Source of the DNA: Rhynchonema sp. JSB1_4
Taxonomy: Eukaryota; Nematoda; Chromadorea; Monhysterida; Xyalidae
Length of the DNA stretch: 64,000 nt
Assembly: GCA_030248065.1 (NCBI GenBank)
Contig: JASAMV010005593.1
Span: 44,700 to 108,699 of the forward strand
Direction: 5' to 3'
Shown here: positions 35,901 to 45,110 of the stretch, piece after piece
Layout: each line of letters opens with the position of its first letter
Numbering within the stretch: the first letter of the stretch is position 1
Position numbers and translations under genes: made by a program
Notes under the pieces: generated by a model
Databases searched by the model: none
The model's input: only the letters and a program-made list of their open reading frames with translations
Told to the model about the DNA's origin: nothing

Positions 35901-36835
35901 GTTGTCCCTCACACCCCCTCCCCACGACATCACTATCGCTAACACCAACTATCCACTCAATAAGGTTTCCTTCATGCATGGTTGCAGAACTCTGTTTTGC
36001 AGTACATAACATATATACTGCATGAATGTGTCAGGTGCACCAACGCGACGTGATCCAGTTTGTGTACCGCGACTGGCAAGACGACACAAAGCTTGATTCG
36101 CCGGTGACGAGCACACCACAAGCGGGCAGCAGCAGCAGCAGTGCCGCAGCACAACCACCGGTCATCAAGGCACTGCAGCACATGACACCGCCGCCTGGCT
36201 CGACCGGCACGTTGTTGGAATTGATTGGACGCATGTTGCAACGACAATCGTACCTGCCTGAAACCAGGCCCATCATTGTGCACTGTCGGTCAGTTGCTTC
36301 GTCCGTTGTTGCGGTGATGTTTCGAGATGCAGCGTATTTATGAATTCATACTCGGCCAGTAGTTTCGGGTCATTGCCTCAAAAGACGCATAACTGGTTTG
36401 TCAACAGCAGCTGCCAGCTGGACGATTGGCTGCGTGCGCTTTACCGCTCAGGCAACTAGGGTTGGAAAAATTCTCCCAAAAGTTGTCTGAATATGCCCAC
36501 GTGTCACATTGATGACATAAAATATCCGTAACATTAAACTAACCATACAACCAACATTACAGCGATGGTTCAACCAAAAGCGGTCTGTACGCTGCCATAT
36601 CGTTGTTGCTGGAGCGACTGAAGGCCGAAGGTCGCGTGGATGTGTTTCAAACCGCCAAGTCGTTGCAGGCGCAAAGGATGCAGACAATCACATCATTGGT
36701 AGGCACTAATCAAACGTTTTTCGTAGTTCTTCATTTTGTATGAGTAATAACGTGAAAAGTAACCTGCGCTTGTTTCAGGAACAATACGAATTTGCCTACC
36801 AAGCAGTGCTTGACTATCTGGAGTCGTTCAGATAG
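20983..36835 (+). CDS. clr-1: CLR-1-like receptor protein tyrosine phosphatase
   Basis: Thirty exons join to about 1455 residues: 20983-21076, 21143-21241, 21308-21469, 21556-21752, 21923-22015, 22093-22240, 23050-23161, 23290-23459, 23518-23633, 23703-23882, 23954-24147, 24261-24428, 24508-24648, 24918-25057, 25200-25308, 25397-25491, 25741-25816, 25904-26081, 26322-26456, 26516-26638, 26709-26868, 27096-27285, 33608-33743, 34062-34289, 34726-34896, 35143-35289, 35515-35673, 36035-36288, 36563-36698, 36779-36835. Order: signal peptide, Cys-rich module ([13 protein letters not shown]), Ig domain (DSGTYRC), fibronectin III modules, TM segment ([20 protein letters not shown], about residue 690), phosphatase domains D1 and D2. 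D1 keeps KNRY and [10 protein letters not shown], with WGD in place of WPD. D2 has HCRDGSTKSG, where the essential Arg is Lys, so it is probably inactive. In C. elegans CLR-1 attenuates FGF-receptor (EGL-15) signalling. Ends of exons 4 and 26 are uncertain. Confidence 0.9.
21751..21916. mobile_element. Truncated MITE forming an intron of the phosphatase gene
   Basis: Starts CAGTGGTGTCGTTAGG, the terminus of the 18686-19462 family, and is flanked by CTTCAGGT at 21743-21750 and 21917-21924. It consists mainly of G and C runs, and the expected right terminus is missing. Nearly the whole intron between exons 4 and 5 is this element. Part of the octamer match is splice consensus, so the duplication is weaker evidence than elsewhere. 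Confidence 0.6.
27721..28310 (-). CDS. Possible downstream exon in phosphatase intron 22
   Basis: On the minus strand an acceptor-like CCCATTCAG precedes 28310, and reading continues as [16 protein letters not shown] and on to VVSAT. After an apparent frameshift near 28215 another frame runs open to a stop at 27721 ([15 protein letters not shown] and onward). It could be an extended C-terminus of the seven-TM receptor upstream, or a broken gene. No domain recognised. Confidence 0.25.
29205..29704. mobile_element. hAT-type MITE with CAGGGTTGGGC termini
   Basis: Starts CAGGGTTGGGCAAAAAACG and ends TTTGCCCAACCCTG, flanked by GCCGCAGC (29197-29204 and 29705-29712). CAGGGTTGGGC is a widely seen hAT terminus. 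The subterminal ACGTTTTTTTT and AAAAAAAACGT tracts fold back. It lies in phosphatase intron 22, immediately upstream of a tRNA-like sequence. Confidence 0.92.
29721..29803 (+). tRNA. tRNA-like gene or pseudogene, isotype unclear
   Basis: A 7-bp acceptor stem (GTTCCCG with CGGGAGC), a 4-bp D stem (GCTC/GAGC) with an AGTTGGTA loop, and a T arm (GGAGG-TTCGAGT-CCTTC) are all present. The internal promoter boxes match consensus (A: TAGCTCAGTTGG; B: GGTTCGAGTCC). The anticodon arm is abnormal: 17 bases separate two weakly pairing halves (ACTGG and CTGGG). This could be a short intron (anticodon GTC if so), a pseudogene, or a tRNA-derived repeat head. Confidence 0.55.
29848..31948 (-). CDS. Seven-TM receptor nested in phosphatase intron
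   Basis: Five minus-strand exons join in frame: 31948-31775, 31703-31356, 31289-31152, 30975-30796 and 30138-29848 (376 residues if the last exon runs to its stop). The N-terminus is extracellular with a glycosylation site (NATQ). Exon 2 holds TM1 ([18 protein letters not shown]), TM2 and TM3, followed by [12 protein letters not shown], a rhodopsin-like DRY-region variant. Exon 3 holds TM4, exon 4 TM5 ([20 protein letters not shown]), and exon 5 TM6 and TM7, the latter ending LIDPIMDL, an NPxxY-like position. This looks like a class A or nematode-type serpentine receptor; ligand unknown. It lies wholly inside intron 22 of the receptor phosphatase gene on the opposite strand. The first exon and C-terminus are uncertain. 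Confidence 0.75.
32134..32893 (+). CDS. Possible small Cys-rich secreted protein
   Basis: A signal-peptide-like opening ([20 protein letters not shown]) starts at 32134 with a GTAATT donor at about 32196. At roughly 32716-32893 a frame after an acceptor-like AATAG encodes a peptide with about 14 cysteines in 58 residues ([16 protein letters not shown], then [14 protein letters not shown]), ending DCYHGQ. The two pieces do not join in one frame directly, so a further exon or a different splice is needed. It could be a Ly6/ET-type domain or chance. It also lies in phosphatase intron 22, on the same strand as the host gene. Confidence 0.3.
33005..33460. mobile_element. TATACTG-ended MITE, 8-bp TSD
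   Basis: Starts TATACTGGCAGGCGGA and ends TTATGACAGTATA, flanked by AATGCGAT (32997-33004 and 33461-33468). It is the reverse-orientation copy of the element at 8239-8686, sharing the interior TTTCCGTGGGTACCTTTTCGG stretch. It lies about 150 bp upstream of the phosphatase exon 23 acceptor. Confidence 0.88.
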
Positions 36836-38695
36836 CGCGCAGTTCGGCTTCATCCGATCGCCATTGCGCCATTTTCGCTCTCACATCAACAAGAACGTGC
36901 TGTTTTCGGCGTCGACTCTCGAAAAACACAATTTCACAAACAACGGATTCCCCGAATTGTAATTTGTGTGTACATAATTGGTGCCGCTGTACGTGTCTGC
37001 TGGCTGTAAGTATATGCCATGTTGCTCCACATTATATAACTCGTAATTGTATATACACGACCGTTTTGCATGTACAGTATGTGTGATACACGTTGTGCAC
37101 TTTGTTGACGTTGTCGTTGTTATCATGCCCATCAACGATTTATATTGATTCATTGATTTATTAGAGCATCGTAGTTCGGTAAGCAATCGTCCGTTTTTCA
37201 TCATCTTGCCAGTCGTGCAGCTGTGGCTTACTAGCGTTGCTGCCCCATGTTACTACATTGTATTACTATTATTGCTATTTGAGAGCGTATTGGGCCCATC
37301 TTTTTTCAGGTAGGTTTATTCTGTGTGTAGCTCCCAACTAACATTTTCGTTCCACGCCCTTTACTCCCTGCTCTAACTCCACCTGCTTCCGACTATTCTT
37401 TCCACAATCAGTTACTGTACTTGCCGACTTTTTCGTGCGTGTGTATGCTGGGTGTTGCTAGTTGCTCCATTGTATTCTAATATTTTGACATAATTCTTAC
37501 TCTTACGATAACTATATGTGTACGATTCACTGAATTCAGGCTAATTTATCGAAACGATTGTTCAGCTTTCCTCGTTGTTACGCGCTCGCGCTGATTCGTT
37601 GATGCATTGTTTGTGACATTCACATTATTATTATTGCGTTGTTGTCTATATCATGCTGTTTTTTTGTGGTACCGTCTTCGCGTCCTGTTAGTCATTTGAG
37701 ATTGTGGCATACCCTTTTGCGTCCATTTTCTGATGCGTGATTATGATTATTTTTCAGCATTCGTTTTTTTCCGTTTTATCTTATTGCACGCAATCGCATA
37801 TTTCGATGCGTTTTATATGATCGCCATTTTTCCTACCAATTTCGCTAATTTGCTGTATAACTGTTGTTTGTTATTGCCTCGTGCGTGTCTCCGAAATACT
37901 CAAAGCGCTTTTTTGTGTTCTTTTCACCGACGAGATCGTGCGTTTTATTCAGTCTCATATGCAAAACGCTGCTTCTTTATCGCTTTTCATTGTAATTATT
38001 CTTCATGAATCCTCTCCGAGCATAATTGATTCTACATCTCCCACTCCTAAACGTTCAATCACTGATGATCTTGAATTGAATAATTGTGGTTGGGTCGGAC
38101 ACAGTTACGCGATTGTTTTGGCGTGTAAACTTGCCGTGTAGTTGTGTACGACTAAATGCTGCTAAGTTCGCACTTATGAATATCTTACCGTAATTTACAT
38201 TAAATTGCACCATTCACTATTGTGATAGTCATTCTGGAGTTTATAGCAACGTTTTATTGTTGCCACCGCTTTGTGAGGACTTCTGTAATGAATAATGGCC
38301 GCGTGCAGGTTTGATTGCTTAGGTGTTCATGGAAAGTCCAATCTTGTGATCGTCAAACTTGTTTGCGGCTTATGTGTGCATGTATGTAATGTGATCTGTG
38401 GTATCTTCCATGCTGTATTCAAACAAGAATAAACAAACGAAATGAATTTAGTTTGCGCTTGCGGAAAATTGTTATCTCAGTTCTCAGATATTGCAAGATC
38501 TATAAATTTTCTTTCAGCTGGGGTTAGAAACACAAAATCATTTGTCAAGTGCGGTGTGTTACATAACAGAAGGCAGTGTTGCACTACACTAAACAAGAAA
38601 TAGACAATTGAAATATCCTATACAGATTAATTAATTTTTGAGCTAGAATCGGTCACTAGACGATACTTTCGGATCCAAGCTGACAAAACGGCACT
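36836..38695. other. 3' flank of phosphatase gene and intergenic
   Basis: T-rich, low-GC sequence with no supported gene or repeat. It probably includes the phosphatase 3' UTR. Candidate poly(A) signals AATAAA occur on the plus strand (for example at about 38430), well beyond a typical short UTR. Confidence 0.4.
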
Positions 38696-38983
38696 CTATT
38701 TGAGAATTTTGAATAACTTCGGCATAGCCTGAAAATGGCATGTGATGATTAGGGACATTCAGGTTACGTGCCAGCCACAGAAATAACAAAAGCAACTCAC
38801 GCAATGATCAACGCAATGCATGAAGTCGATCATTTCTTCGTGACAGGTCTCGGCAGTGCCGGGTCTGCTGTTCACTCGGTCGTTGCACGCCTCCAACCTC
38901 TCCTTGTACTTCGAGCAATGCTCATCACCGCATTTCTCCCTCAGTCCCGGCAGCGGACATTCTACTTCTTGTTCTTCCTGATC
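38696..38983 (-). CDS. UQCRH: UQCRH, complex III hinge protein (3' exons)
   Basis: Two minus-strand exons, 38983-38801 and 38728-38696, join in phase 0. The encoded part begins DQEEQEVECPLPGLREKC and continues through YKERLEACNDRVNSR, TAETCHEEMIDFMHCVDHC and ends AMPKLFKILK. This is the acidic hinge protein of the cytochrome bc1 complex. The cysteines of its disulfide-linked helical hairpin are kept, and the C-terminal LFxxLK motif is intact. It sits on the intermembrane face of complex III and assists cytochrome c1 docking. The first coding exon (start codon and acidic N-terminus) should lie upstream of 38983, but I could not identify it. The two extra Cys (HCVDHC) against the vertebrate form are notable. 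Confidence 0.85.
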
Positions 38984-39915
38984 CTGAAATCAACAACTGC
39001 TTTGCGTGTAATTTTGTGGACAGATGCTTTTGGGAATGCTGGTACTTGCCGCTTGACAAGCAAACCAGGAACGCCTGTCTACTGAGACCGCCGGACCCAA
39101 GATCGTGGTTTCTGGCTGGCCTTGTGCGGCAGACGGAAACACTTCCGTTTATTGAGGTGTGGTTCATAAAAATATACGCCCAAGCCGAAAGCAAAGTGAA
39201 GACTGAGCTGATCCCAAGACTGAAACCAAGCCTCAACTTGTTCCTCCACGACCCGTTGGCCAGAACTCGACCCCAGGCTTAAACCTAAGCCTAGTTGCAA
39301 CAGTGAGGAATGGGATTTGGATCCGGTGGGTGCATTGGACATAACTAACAAAGATGGTGCATGACAGAACGGCCACATCGGCCGATAAGGTCATTAGGAG
39401 TGATGAAAAAACTATTTATCAAAGCAGCTCGCTCGCATGTTTTCTGGAGAACACAAGTCAGATTCTAAGCAATAACGGTGCACTTCAGTTCAGAGTTAAT
39501 CAGGAAAATGCACACCAACCTCTTCAGACATATCGATATTGAATGATTCAGATCTATTTACAACAGCGGAACACCACCACAGCAACGGTCTGTAACGAAA
39601 AGATAAAAGGAATTATAGTTGTGAACGATCAACATCGACTGATAGTGCGCCATGAACAGCGCTGCGATTCAAACGCCGGACCTTTCAAACGCGATGTTCA
39701 GGGAACAGAAGACGACAAGATTTTTATTTCTGGGCAACTTTGATCAGCAAAATATTATTCGTGCACCCGCTCCGCTTTTAATCATGAGATAATCAGCACC
39801 TGGACTCAATATTATACCGCACAATAAAGTGACTGACAAGGAAAGGCATTCAGATATCACAACAAGAATAAAATAGTGACACGCAGCAGAATAATCTTGC
39901 AAATTTTGTCACCTA
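38984..39915. other. Interval between UQCRH and OSTM1
   Basis: Should contain the first exon of UQCRH (minus strand), which I could not place. The frames near 39100-39380 lack a convincing start plus phase-0 donor. No repeats recognised. Confidence 0.4.
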
Positions 39916-41248
39916 TCATGTGACACTACTGCGTCGATTGTACGACGAATCTGATGTCGAAGGACCAGGTTGTGGGTTGTGATGAGCCGTCGAAGTTGAC
40001 GAAATGGTTTGTGCCGGATCGAAACGCGAATCTGACAGGTAAAATCTTGAATTAATACATTTGAACTTCACACGAATCGAAACAGTCTCATACATTTTAA
40101 CAAGTTCCTGAGTTTTCGTTCGCCCTGCACAAAACTGCCGCCATAGAAGATGAGTGTGATTGTGACAAATACGACACACAACACGGTTATTGCGGCGGTC
40201 TGGTCGTTTCGCGTGGAGATCACAGGAACGTCGCATTTGAAGACATTACGCCATAAAAAGATTGTGTCGTTGATCTGGAAAAAGAATCTCGTTGTGCTAA
40301 TTAAATTGTGGATTAAAAATCTACACAAAATTTAAAATTCGCACAGTTGCCGTGATATCGATGCAGAATTTCTTGTCCGGATAGGCGAACTGCTGCCAGT
40401 AGAATTGGTACAAATCTGTGTAGCTGGCAGCGCATTCACCGCAAAACGTGCCATTATGAGTCTGATTTTGACGAACGCAGTCGCGCCACACGTTCATTTT
40501 GGTCAGGAATGTGAGCACATGCGGGTGATAGACGACTGTGACGTTGCCGTCGTCGATGCCTTCCAGCGTCAGGCAACCTGAATAATTATTGTGATGAAAA
40601 AATTTGTTTGATTAGGAAACGAAAATAGCACAAAATGACGAACCACAGCAAGCGGATTTAACCCACAGATTGTCGCGCAAGGACGCAAACGTCTGCTCGG
40701 CGTACGAAACGTGATAACTGCGAAAGATCGCGTCACCACATGTCGAATTGTAGACTGAGACGTGCTGCGAAGTGTTAAAAAATTTGGCACTGGCAACTGT
40801 GTTTGCAGCAGCTAGCATCGAAGATACGGCAAGCATAGGCCAATCTTCAAGTTTATTCACCGTCAAGTTACTATTGCAGGAAGAAAACTAAATCGAAACA
40901 GAAACCAACGTTGTCCTTCAGTTTGTTGTATTCGATCGTCATCAGACCATATTTTTCGGCACATTCCATGCAAAGACGTGGGGGCAACGCAGCGGTCAAT
41001 GAACACATCAGGAAATCATTTGCCGATTTCACAAATGGTTTTAGTTCATCGTTGCACCGTTCGTAGACGTGAAATGGACTTGTGGTGTGATCTTTGACGT
41101 CAATATCCATGATCAGTGGCGATGAAAACAACGAATCACTGTCCTCCGTGCTGCACAAAACGACGGTTGAGGAAACCAGCAGCGAGCTAGCCCAAAGCAG
41201 CAAATGATAACGAACGCATTTTGCTTCGCCATTGGCGGTGTTTGTCAT
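39916..41248 (-). CDS. OSTM1: OSTM1, lysosomal ClC-7 partner
   Basis: Five minus-strand exons, 41248-40910, 40764-40644, 40577-40345, 40274-40094 and 40031-39916, join in frame to 329 residues (human about 334). An N-terminal hydrophobic signal (LLLWASSLLVSSTVVL) is followed by a luminal domain with the family's Cys pattern (FLMCSLTAALPPRLCMECAEKY; STCGDAIF; WVKSACCGCLTLEG; CGECAASYTDLYQFYW; KKFCIDITATINDTIFLW). One TM helix follows (AITVLCVVFVTITLIFYGG), then a basic start to the tail (GERKLRNLLK) and a Ser-rich C-terminus. OSTM1 is the beta subunit of the lysosomal chloride/proton exchanger ClC-7, stabilising it and shielding it with its glycosylated luminal part. The exon 2 start was chosen because the upstream AG gives a stop, whereas TTCGCAG at 40764 keeps the frame. 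Confidence 0.9.
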
Positions 41249-41383
41249 TATTTTTCACTTGCCTGTTGAACAATGTTGCCCAAAAAAGTCGGAAACAAAG
41301 TTGAATGAATTGAGACACGCGGAGACAAATTATGTTGAGGTGAGGCACTGTGTCAGCAGGCTTTGAATTGAGCGTGGACGTGG

Positions 41384-42120
41384 ATATACTTGCGTATTTT
41401 TCCGCAAAATATATTTTTGAAAAAAACGTCTTTTTTCGAAAAAAACTGTTTTTTTCCAAATATTTTTCCAGTACTTAAGGATACCCATGGTCCAAAAACG
41501 CCTATTTTGAAGAAAATTTTGCCGGGAAATGGCCTGAAACATGCTAAAAATGCACTTGGAGACAGTGTGGTGGCAGGCCCATGTGTGGGAGGTAAGTATG
41601 ATGCGGGGTTGGGACCGGAAGCGTGAGAGGTATGATTTTGGTCACCCAAAAAGGCGAAAAAACACCGTTTTTGTGATACAATTTTGGCCAAAAATTGAGG
41701 TAAAAATAGTACTTTTTCAAAATTTTCGCCGAAAATCGCCTAAAAACAGGTATTATGGGTGGGTTTGCGCGCGGAGCGCGCGATTTTTGGGAAAATAAGG
41801 TCGAAAAACACCGATTTTTGCCTTAAAAAGGTATAAAATTGCTTGTGAGAGGTATGATTTGGAGTTGTTGTGAGATGAGAGGTATGTACTCAACCCCCCC
41901 CCAACCCCCCTCGGGTTTTGTGGTAGGTAAGTACTGAGAGGGGGTAACCCCCCAACCCCCCAGCCACTACTATGCTTGGAGATTAAAAGGTGCTCATTTA
42001 GAACTGTTTAGCACCTATATACATTGGTTTTGACAACATGCTTTCGTAACCTTGGAAAATTTCTCAGAAATTTTTGGAAAAAAACCGTTTTTTCCCGGTA
42101 TGGGAAGTTTTTCACTTTTG
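41384..42120. repeat. Partial TATACTT element split by a MITE
   Basis: Sequence at 41384-41562, starting TATACTTGCGTATTTTTCCG, is the reverse complement of the right half of the 15100-15527 element. It resumes after 41974 with TTAAAAGGTGCTCATTT. The gap is exactly the MITE at 41563-41974 plus its octamer. The far end, near 42100, fades without a clean terminus. Confidence 0.7.
41563..41974. mobile_element. hAT-type MITE, AGAGGTAAGTACT phrase family
   Basis: Starts CAGTGTGGTGGCAGG and ends CCAGCCACTACTATG, flanked by CTTGGAGA (41555-41562 and 41975-41982). Phrases GAGAGGTATGATTT and GGTAGGTAAGTACTGAGAGG flank a core with the palindrome GCGCGCGGAGCGCGCG. Nearly identical to 44193-44605. Confidence 0.9.
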
Positions 42121-42420
42121 GAACAAGCCTCCCGGCCCTAAGAAATGACTTTTTGACCCCGACAGAGATCGGAAACGGGCTGGCCCGGCCGGGCCGCGAT
42201 TTTGGAGTTGGTCGACCGGGCCGGGCCGGGCCGGGCCGGAGATTTGGGGGGACCGGGCCGGGCCGGGCCGAGCAGTCCGGCCCGGTCCGGCCCGGTATGC
42301 CTAAATTTGAACGAAATTACCATTTTTTGAACCAAAATTTTCAAAATTTTTGCGCTTCGCGCGATAACATTTCCTAATTTTTCTACCAGGTCCCGTATAT
42401 TTAAGGAGTGCCGACTACCC

Positions 42421-43052
42421 TACCGTATTGTCGGAAATAGAACCCCCCATTAATTGACCCCCCATTAATTGAACCCCCCCTAAATGGCTCGAAATCAAAA
42501 ATAGAACCCCCCCATTAATTGATGCCCCCCTCCAAAATTTTTAAATTACTTTTATTAGAAAACCCCATTTCCCCCCAACAACCTTCACCGTACCACAGAC
42601 TAGTGGTGCGGTAAGGCTCCCCTCCCTGTGTCAAACGTTGTTTAAGCTTGCGTACACAACAGAATACAGCTTTCTAAGCATAATTGCTGCTGTTAAAGTT
42701 AGAAAATACCGTAAAAACCTAAATAGAGCCCCCCCCGGAATAGAGCCCCCCCTCGGAACCTTCACCGACCACAGACACCGGTTTGGAAGGCTTGTTGTTG
42801 TGTCAAACGAAAATAATTTTTTAAGCTGGGGTCAGCAACAGAATACAGCCTCCTAAGCATAATTCTGCGTTAAAGTTAGAAAATACCGAAAACAAGCCAT
42901 TTTTATGGGCATCAGTAACAACGATTTTTTTCGTCGGGGGGCCAAATGAAAAATATAACCCCCCAATAATTGACCCCCCCCATAAACTGAACCCCCCAAA
43001 ATGACCCCAGTGAAAAAATAGACCCCCGGGTTCTATTTCCGACAATACGGTA
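42421..43052. repeat. TIR element with TACCGTATTGTCGG ends
   Basis: Left end TACCGTATTGTCGGAAATAG and right end CTATTTCCGACAATACGGTA are inverted repeats. If the outer TA is a target duplication, this is a Tc1/mariner-type insertion. Inside is an imperfect direct duplication of about 130 bp (42583-42712 and 42757-42893) and many AGAACCCCCC and TAGAGCCCCCC phrases. Just upstream (about 42170-42300) is a one-ended GGCCCGG array. Confidence 0.7.
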
Positions 43053-43201
43053 CCCGCAGCGCAGCAAACGGAATCCAACTGACGCGAAACAGTCGTATCC
43101 TAATTGTGGTGGAGTTCATTGAAAACGAAAAGAAAGAGAAACAGCACTGGCTGGCGACTGGCGAGGGCAAAAATGGTCAATTTTGGTACTTCTCGGGGTC
43201 C

Positions 43202-43340
43202 AGAGATCGGAAACGGGCCGGGTAAAGTCGGCCCGGTCGGCGAAAAGTCCGGCCCGGCCCGGCCCGGTGGAGGGCTGCAGGTCGGCCCGGCCCGGCCCGT
43301 TTTGGCCTGAGGTCGGCCCGGCCCGGTCAGCCAATTTTCA
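43202..43340. repeat. One-ended GGCCCGG array
   Basis: Begins CAGAGATCGGAAACGGGCC, a relative of the 17532-18379 terminus, and continues with GGCCCGG tandem tracts, then fades. No partner terminus or target duplication found. Confidence 0.6.
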
Positions 43341-43526
43341 AAGGCTGAAAACTAAAAAAGTCCAAAAAGCTGAAAAAAATTCGAAAATTTTCTGCAGAAT
43401 ACTTGTTTTCACTGGTTGATACAGCTGGGGGGAAGGGTAGGTAGGTAGGTAGGTAGATTGACGCGCCATCCTGATGCAGTACGTAAGTCGCCGCCCCGGT
43501 TGGTACAGTAGTGTAGTAGCAGTAGG

Positions 43527-44007
43527 CAGGGTAGTACTTGGGGGGGGGGGGGGGGGGGGGGGCCCCCCCCCCCAAATTCATCTATCTATCGTCAACACTT
43601 TCTGATTTCATCTATCTATCGTCAACACTTATGGGCAAATCTATCTATCGTCAACAAATTCTGGGAACAATCTATCTATCGTCAACACATTTCGACCCAA
43701 AAATGGGTATTTTTGCCTCAAAATGGCTCAAAATCGGTATTTTTTGTCCCAAATAGGCAAAAAATCGCGCGGTACGCGCAGATTTAGTACATCTCAGTAC
43801 ATTTTCATTAATATTTACACATTATTACCCACTTAGTACACTATACTATGCCTTGATTTTTGGCGACCCCCCCCCACCATCTATCTATCGTCAACAAGTT
43901 TGGGTCGACCCCCCCCCCAGATTTCGGACTTGGGTCATCTATCTATCGTCAACACATTTCGGGTCCCAATCTATCTATCGTCAACACCCTGACCAAGTAC
44001 TACACTG
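43527..44007. mobile_element. hAT-type MITE, ATCTATC phrase family, intact
   Basis: Starts CAGGGTAGTACTTGG and ends CCAAGTACTACACTG, flanked by GCAGTAGG (43519-43526 and 44008-44015). Seven copies of ATCTATCTATCGTCAACA flank a core with CGCGCGGTACGCGC. It serves as the empty-site reference for the interrupted copy at 7930-8790. Confidence 0.9.
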
Positions 44008-44192
44008 GCAGTAGGTATGGTTTTATGGTATAATTTTTGGCTCAAAATGGTTTCGCGCGAAATTAGCGCTTAAGAGTACATTCTCATCAATATGTAGACA
44101 TAAAATTTTGTTCCCGGACGACTCCCCCCAGCTCGTCCGGTCGGTACTACAGTAGGTAGGTTGATTGCAGGCAGGCTTTTTTGGTGGTACAG

Positions 44193-44605
44193 CAGTGTAG
44201 TGGCAGGCCCATGTGTGGGAGGTAAGTATGATGCGGGGTTTGGACCGGAAGCGTGAGAGGTATGATTTTGGTCACCCAAAAACGCGAAAAAACACCGTTT
44301 TTGTGATACAATTTTAGCCAAAAAATGAGGTAAAAATAGTACTTTTTCCAAATTTTCGCCGAAAATCCCCCAAAAATAGGTATTGTAGGTGGGTTTGCGC
44401 GCGGAGCGCGCGATTTTTGGGAAAATAAGGTCGAAAAAACACCGATTTTTGCCTTAAAAAGGTATAAAATTGCTTGTGAGAGGTATGATTTGGAGTTGTG
44501 AGAGGTAAGTACTCAACCCCCCCCCCCCAACCCCCCCTCGGGTTTTGTGGTAGGTAAGTACTGAGAGGGGGGGTAACCCCCCCAACCCCCCCAGCCACTA
44601 CTATG
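44193..44605. mobile_element. hAT-type MITE, second AGAGGTAAGTACT copy
   Basis: Starts CAGTGTAGTGGCAGG and ends CCAGCCACTACTATG, flanked by TGGTACAG (44185-44192 and 44606-44613). Close to the copy at 41563-41974 along its length, which implies recent spread. Confidence 0.92.
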
Positions 44606-44619
44606 TGGTACAGTAGGAG

Positions 44620-45017
44620 CAGTGTAGTTCCTGGTCCGGCGCGGCGGTTAGTGTACCTACCCCTTTTTTCCGTGCGGCGGTTAGTGTACCTCCCTGGGGG
44701 GGGGGGGGAAGGGGGGGGGAAGACCCAAATTCAGGAAAAAGTCACTTTTTGAGGTAGAAAATTTGACCGATTTTTTGCCCTTTTTGGAAAAAATTCTCCA
44801 TAAAAAGGGTATTTTGGCGACTTTTGACAACATTGACCTAAAAATTACCCATTTTAGGCCTAAAAATGCCCATTTTAGGCCTAAAATTGCTTATTTTAGG
44901 CAAAAATTGAGGCGGTTAGTGTACCTGGCGCGGCGGTTAGTGTACTAGTGTACCTTGGTCGCGGCGGTTAGTGTACCTTAGGGGGGGACCCCCCCCCCCC
45001 CCCCAGGAACTACACTG
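44620..45017. mobile_element. hAT-type MITE, CACTAACCGCC phrase family
   Basis: Starts CAGTGTAGTTCCTGG and ends CCAGGAACTACACTG, flanked by AGTAGGAG (44612-44619 and 45018-45025). Phrases GCGGCGGTTAGTGTACC are the reverse complement of those in 16976-17364. It lies 14 bases after the previous element, and its left duplicated octamer overlaps the previous element's right octamer by two bases. Confidence 0.92.
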
Positions 45018-45110
45018 AGTAGGAGTAGGTTGATTGCTGCAAAGCAAAGGCCTGGGTATGGGTAGCTACTGCTTCTTTCTTCAAAACGATGACTGAAAAG
45101 ATCAAAAACT

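Larger units (their letters stand above)
43421..45067. repeat. Host MITE expanded by three nested insertions
   Basis: Pieces at 43421-43526, 44008-44192, 44606-44619 and 45018-45067 together resemble the 17765-18092 family (GATTGACGCGCCATCCTG, GGTACAGTAGGTAGG, GGTTGATTGC, CCTGGGTA). The three gaps are occupied by MITEs, each with its own 8-bp duplication. Its outer edges are degraded, so they are approximate. Confidence 0.65.
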
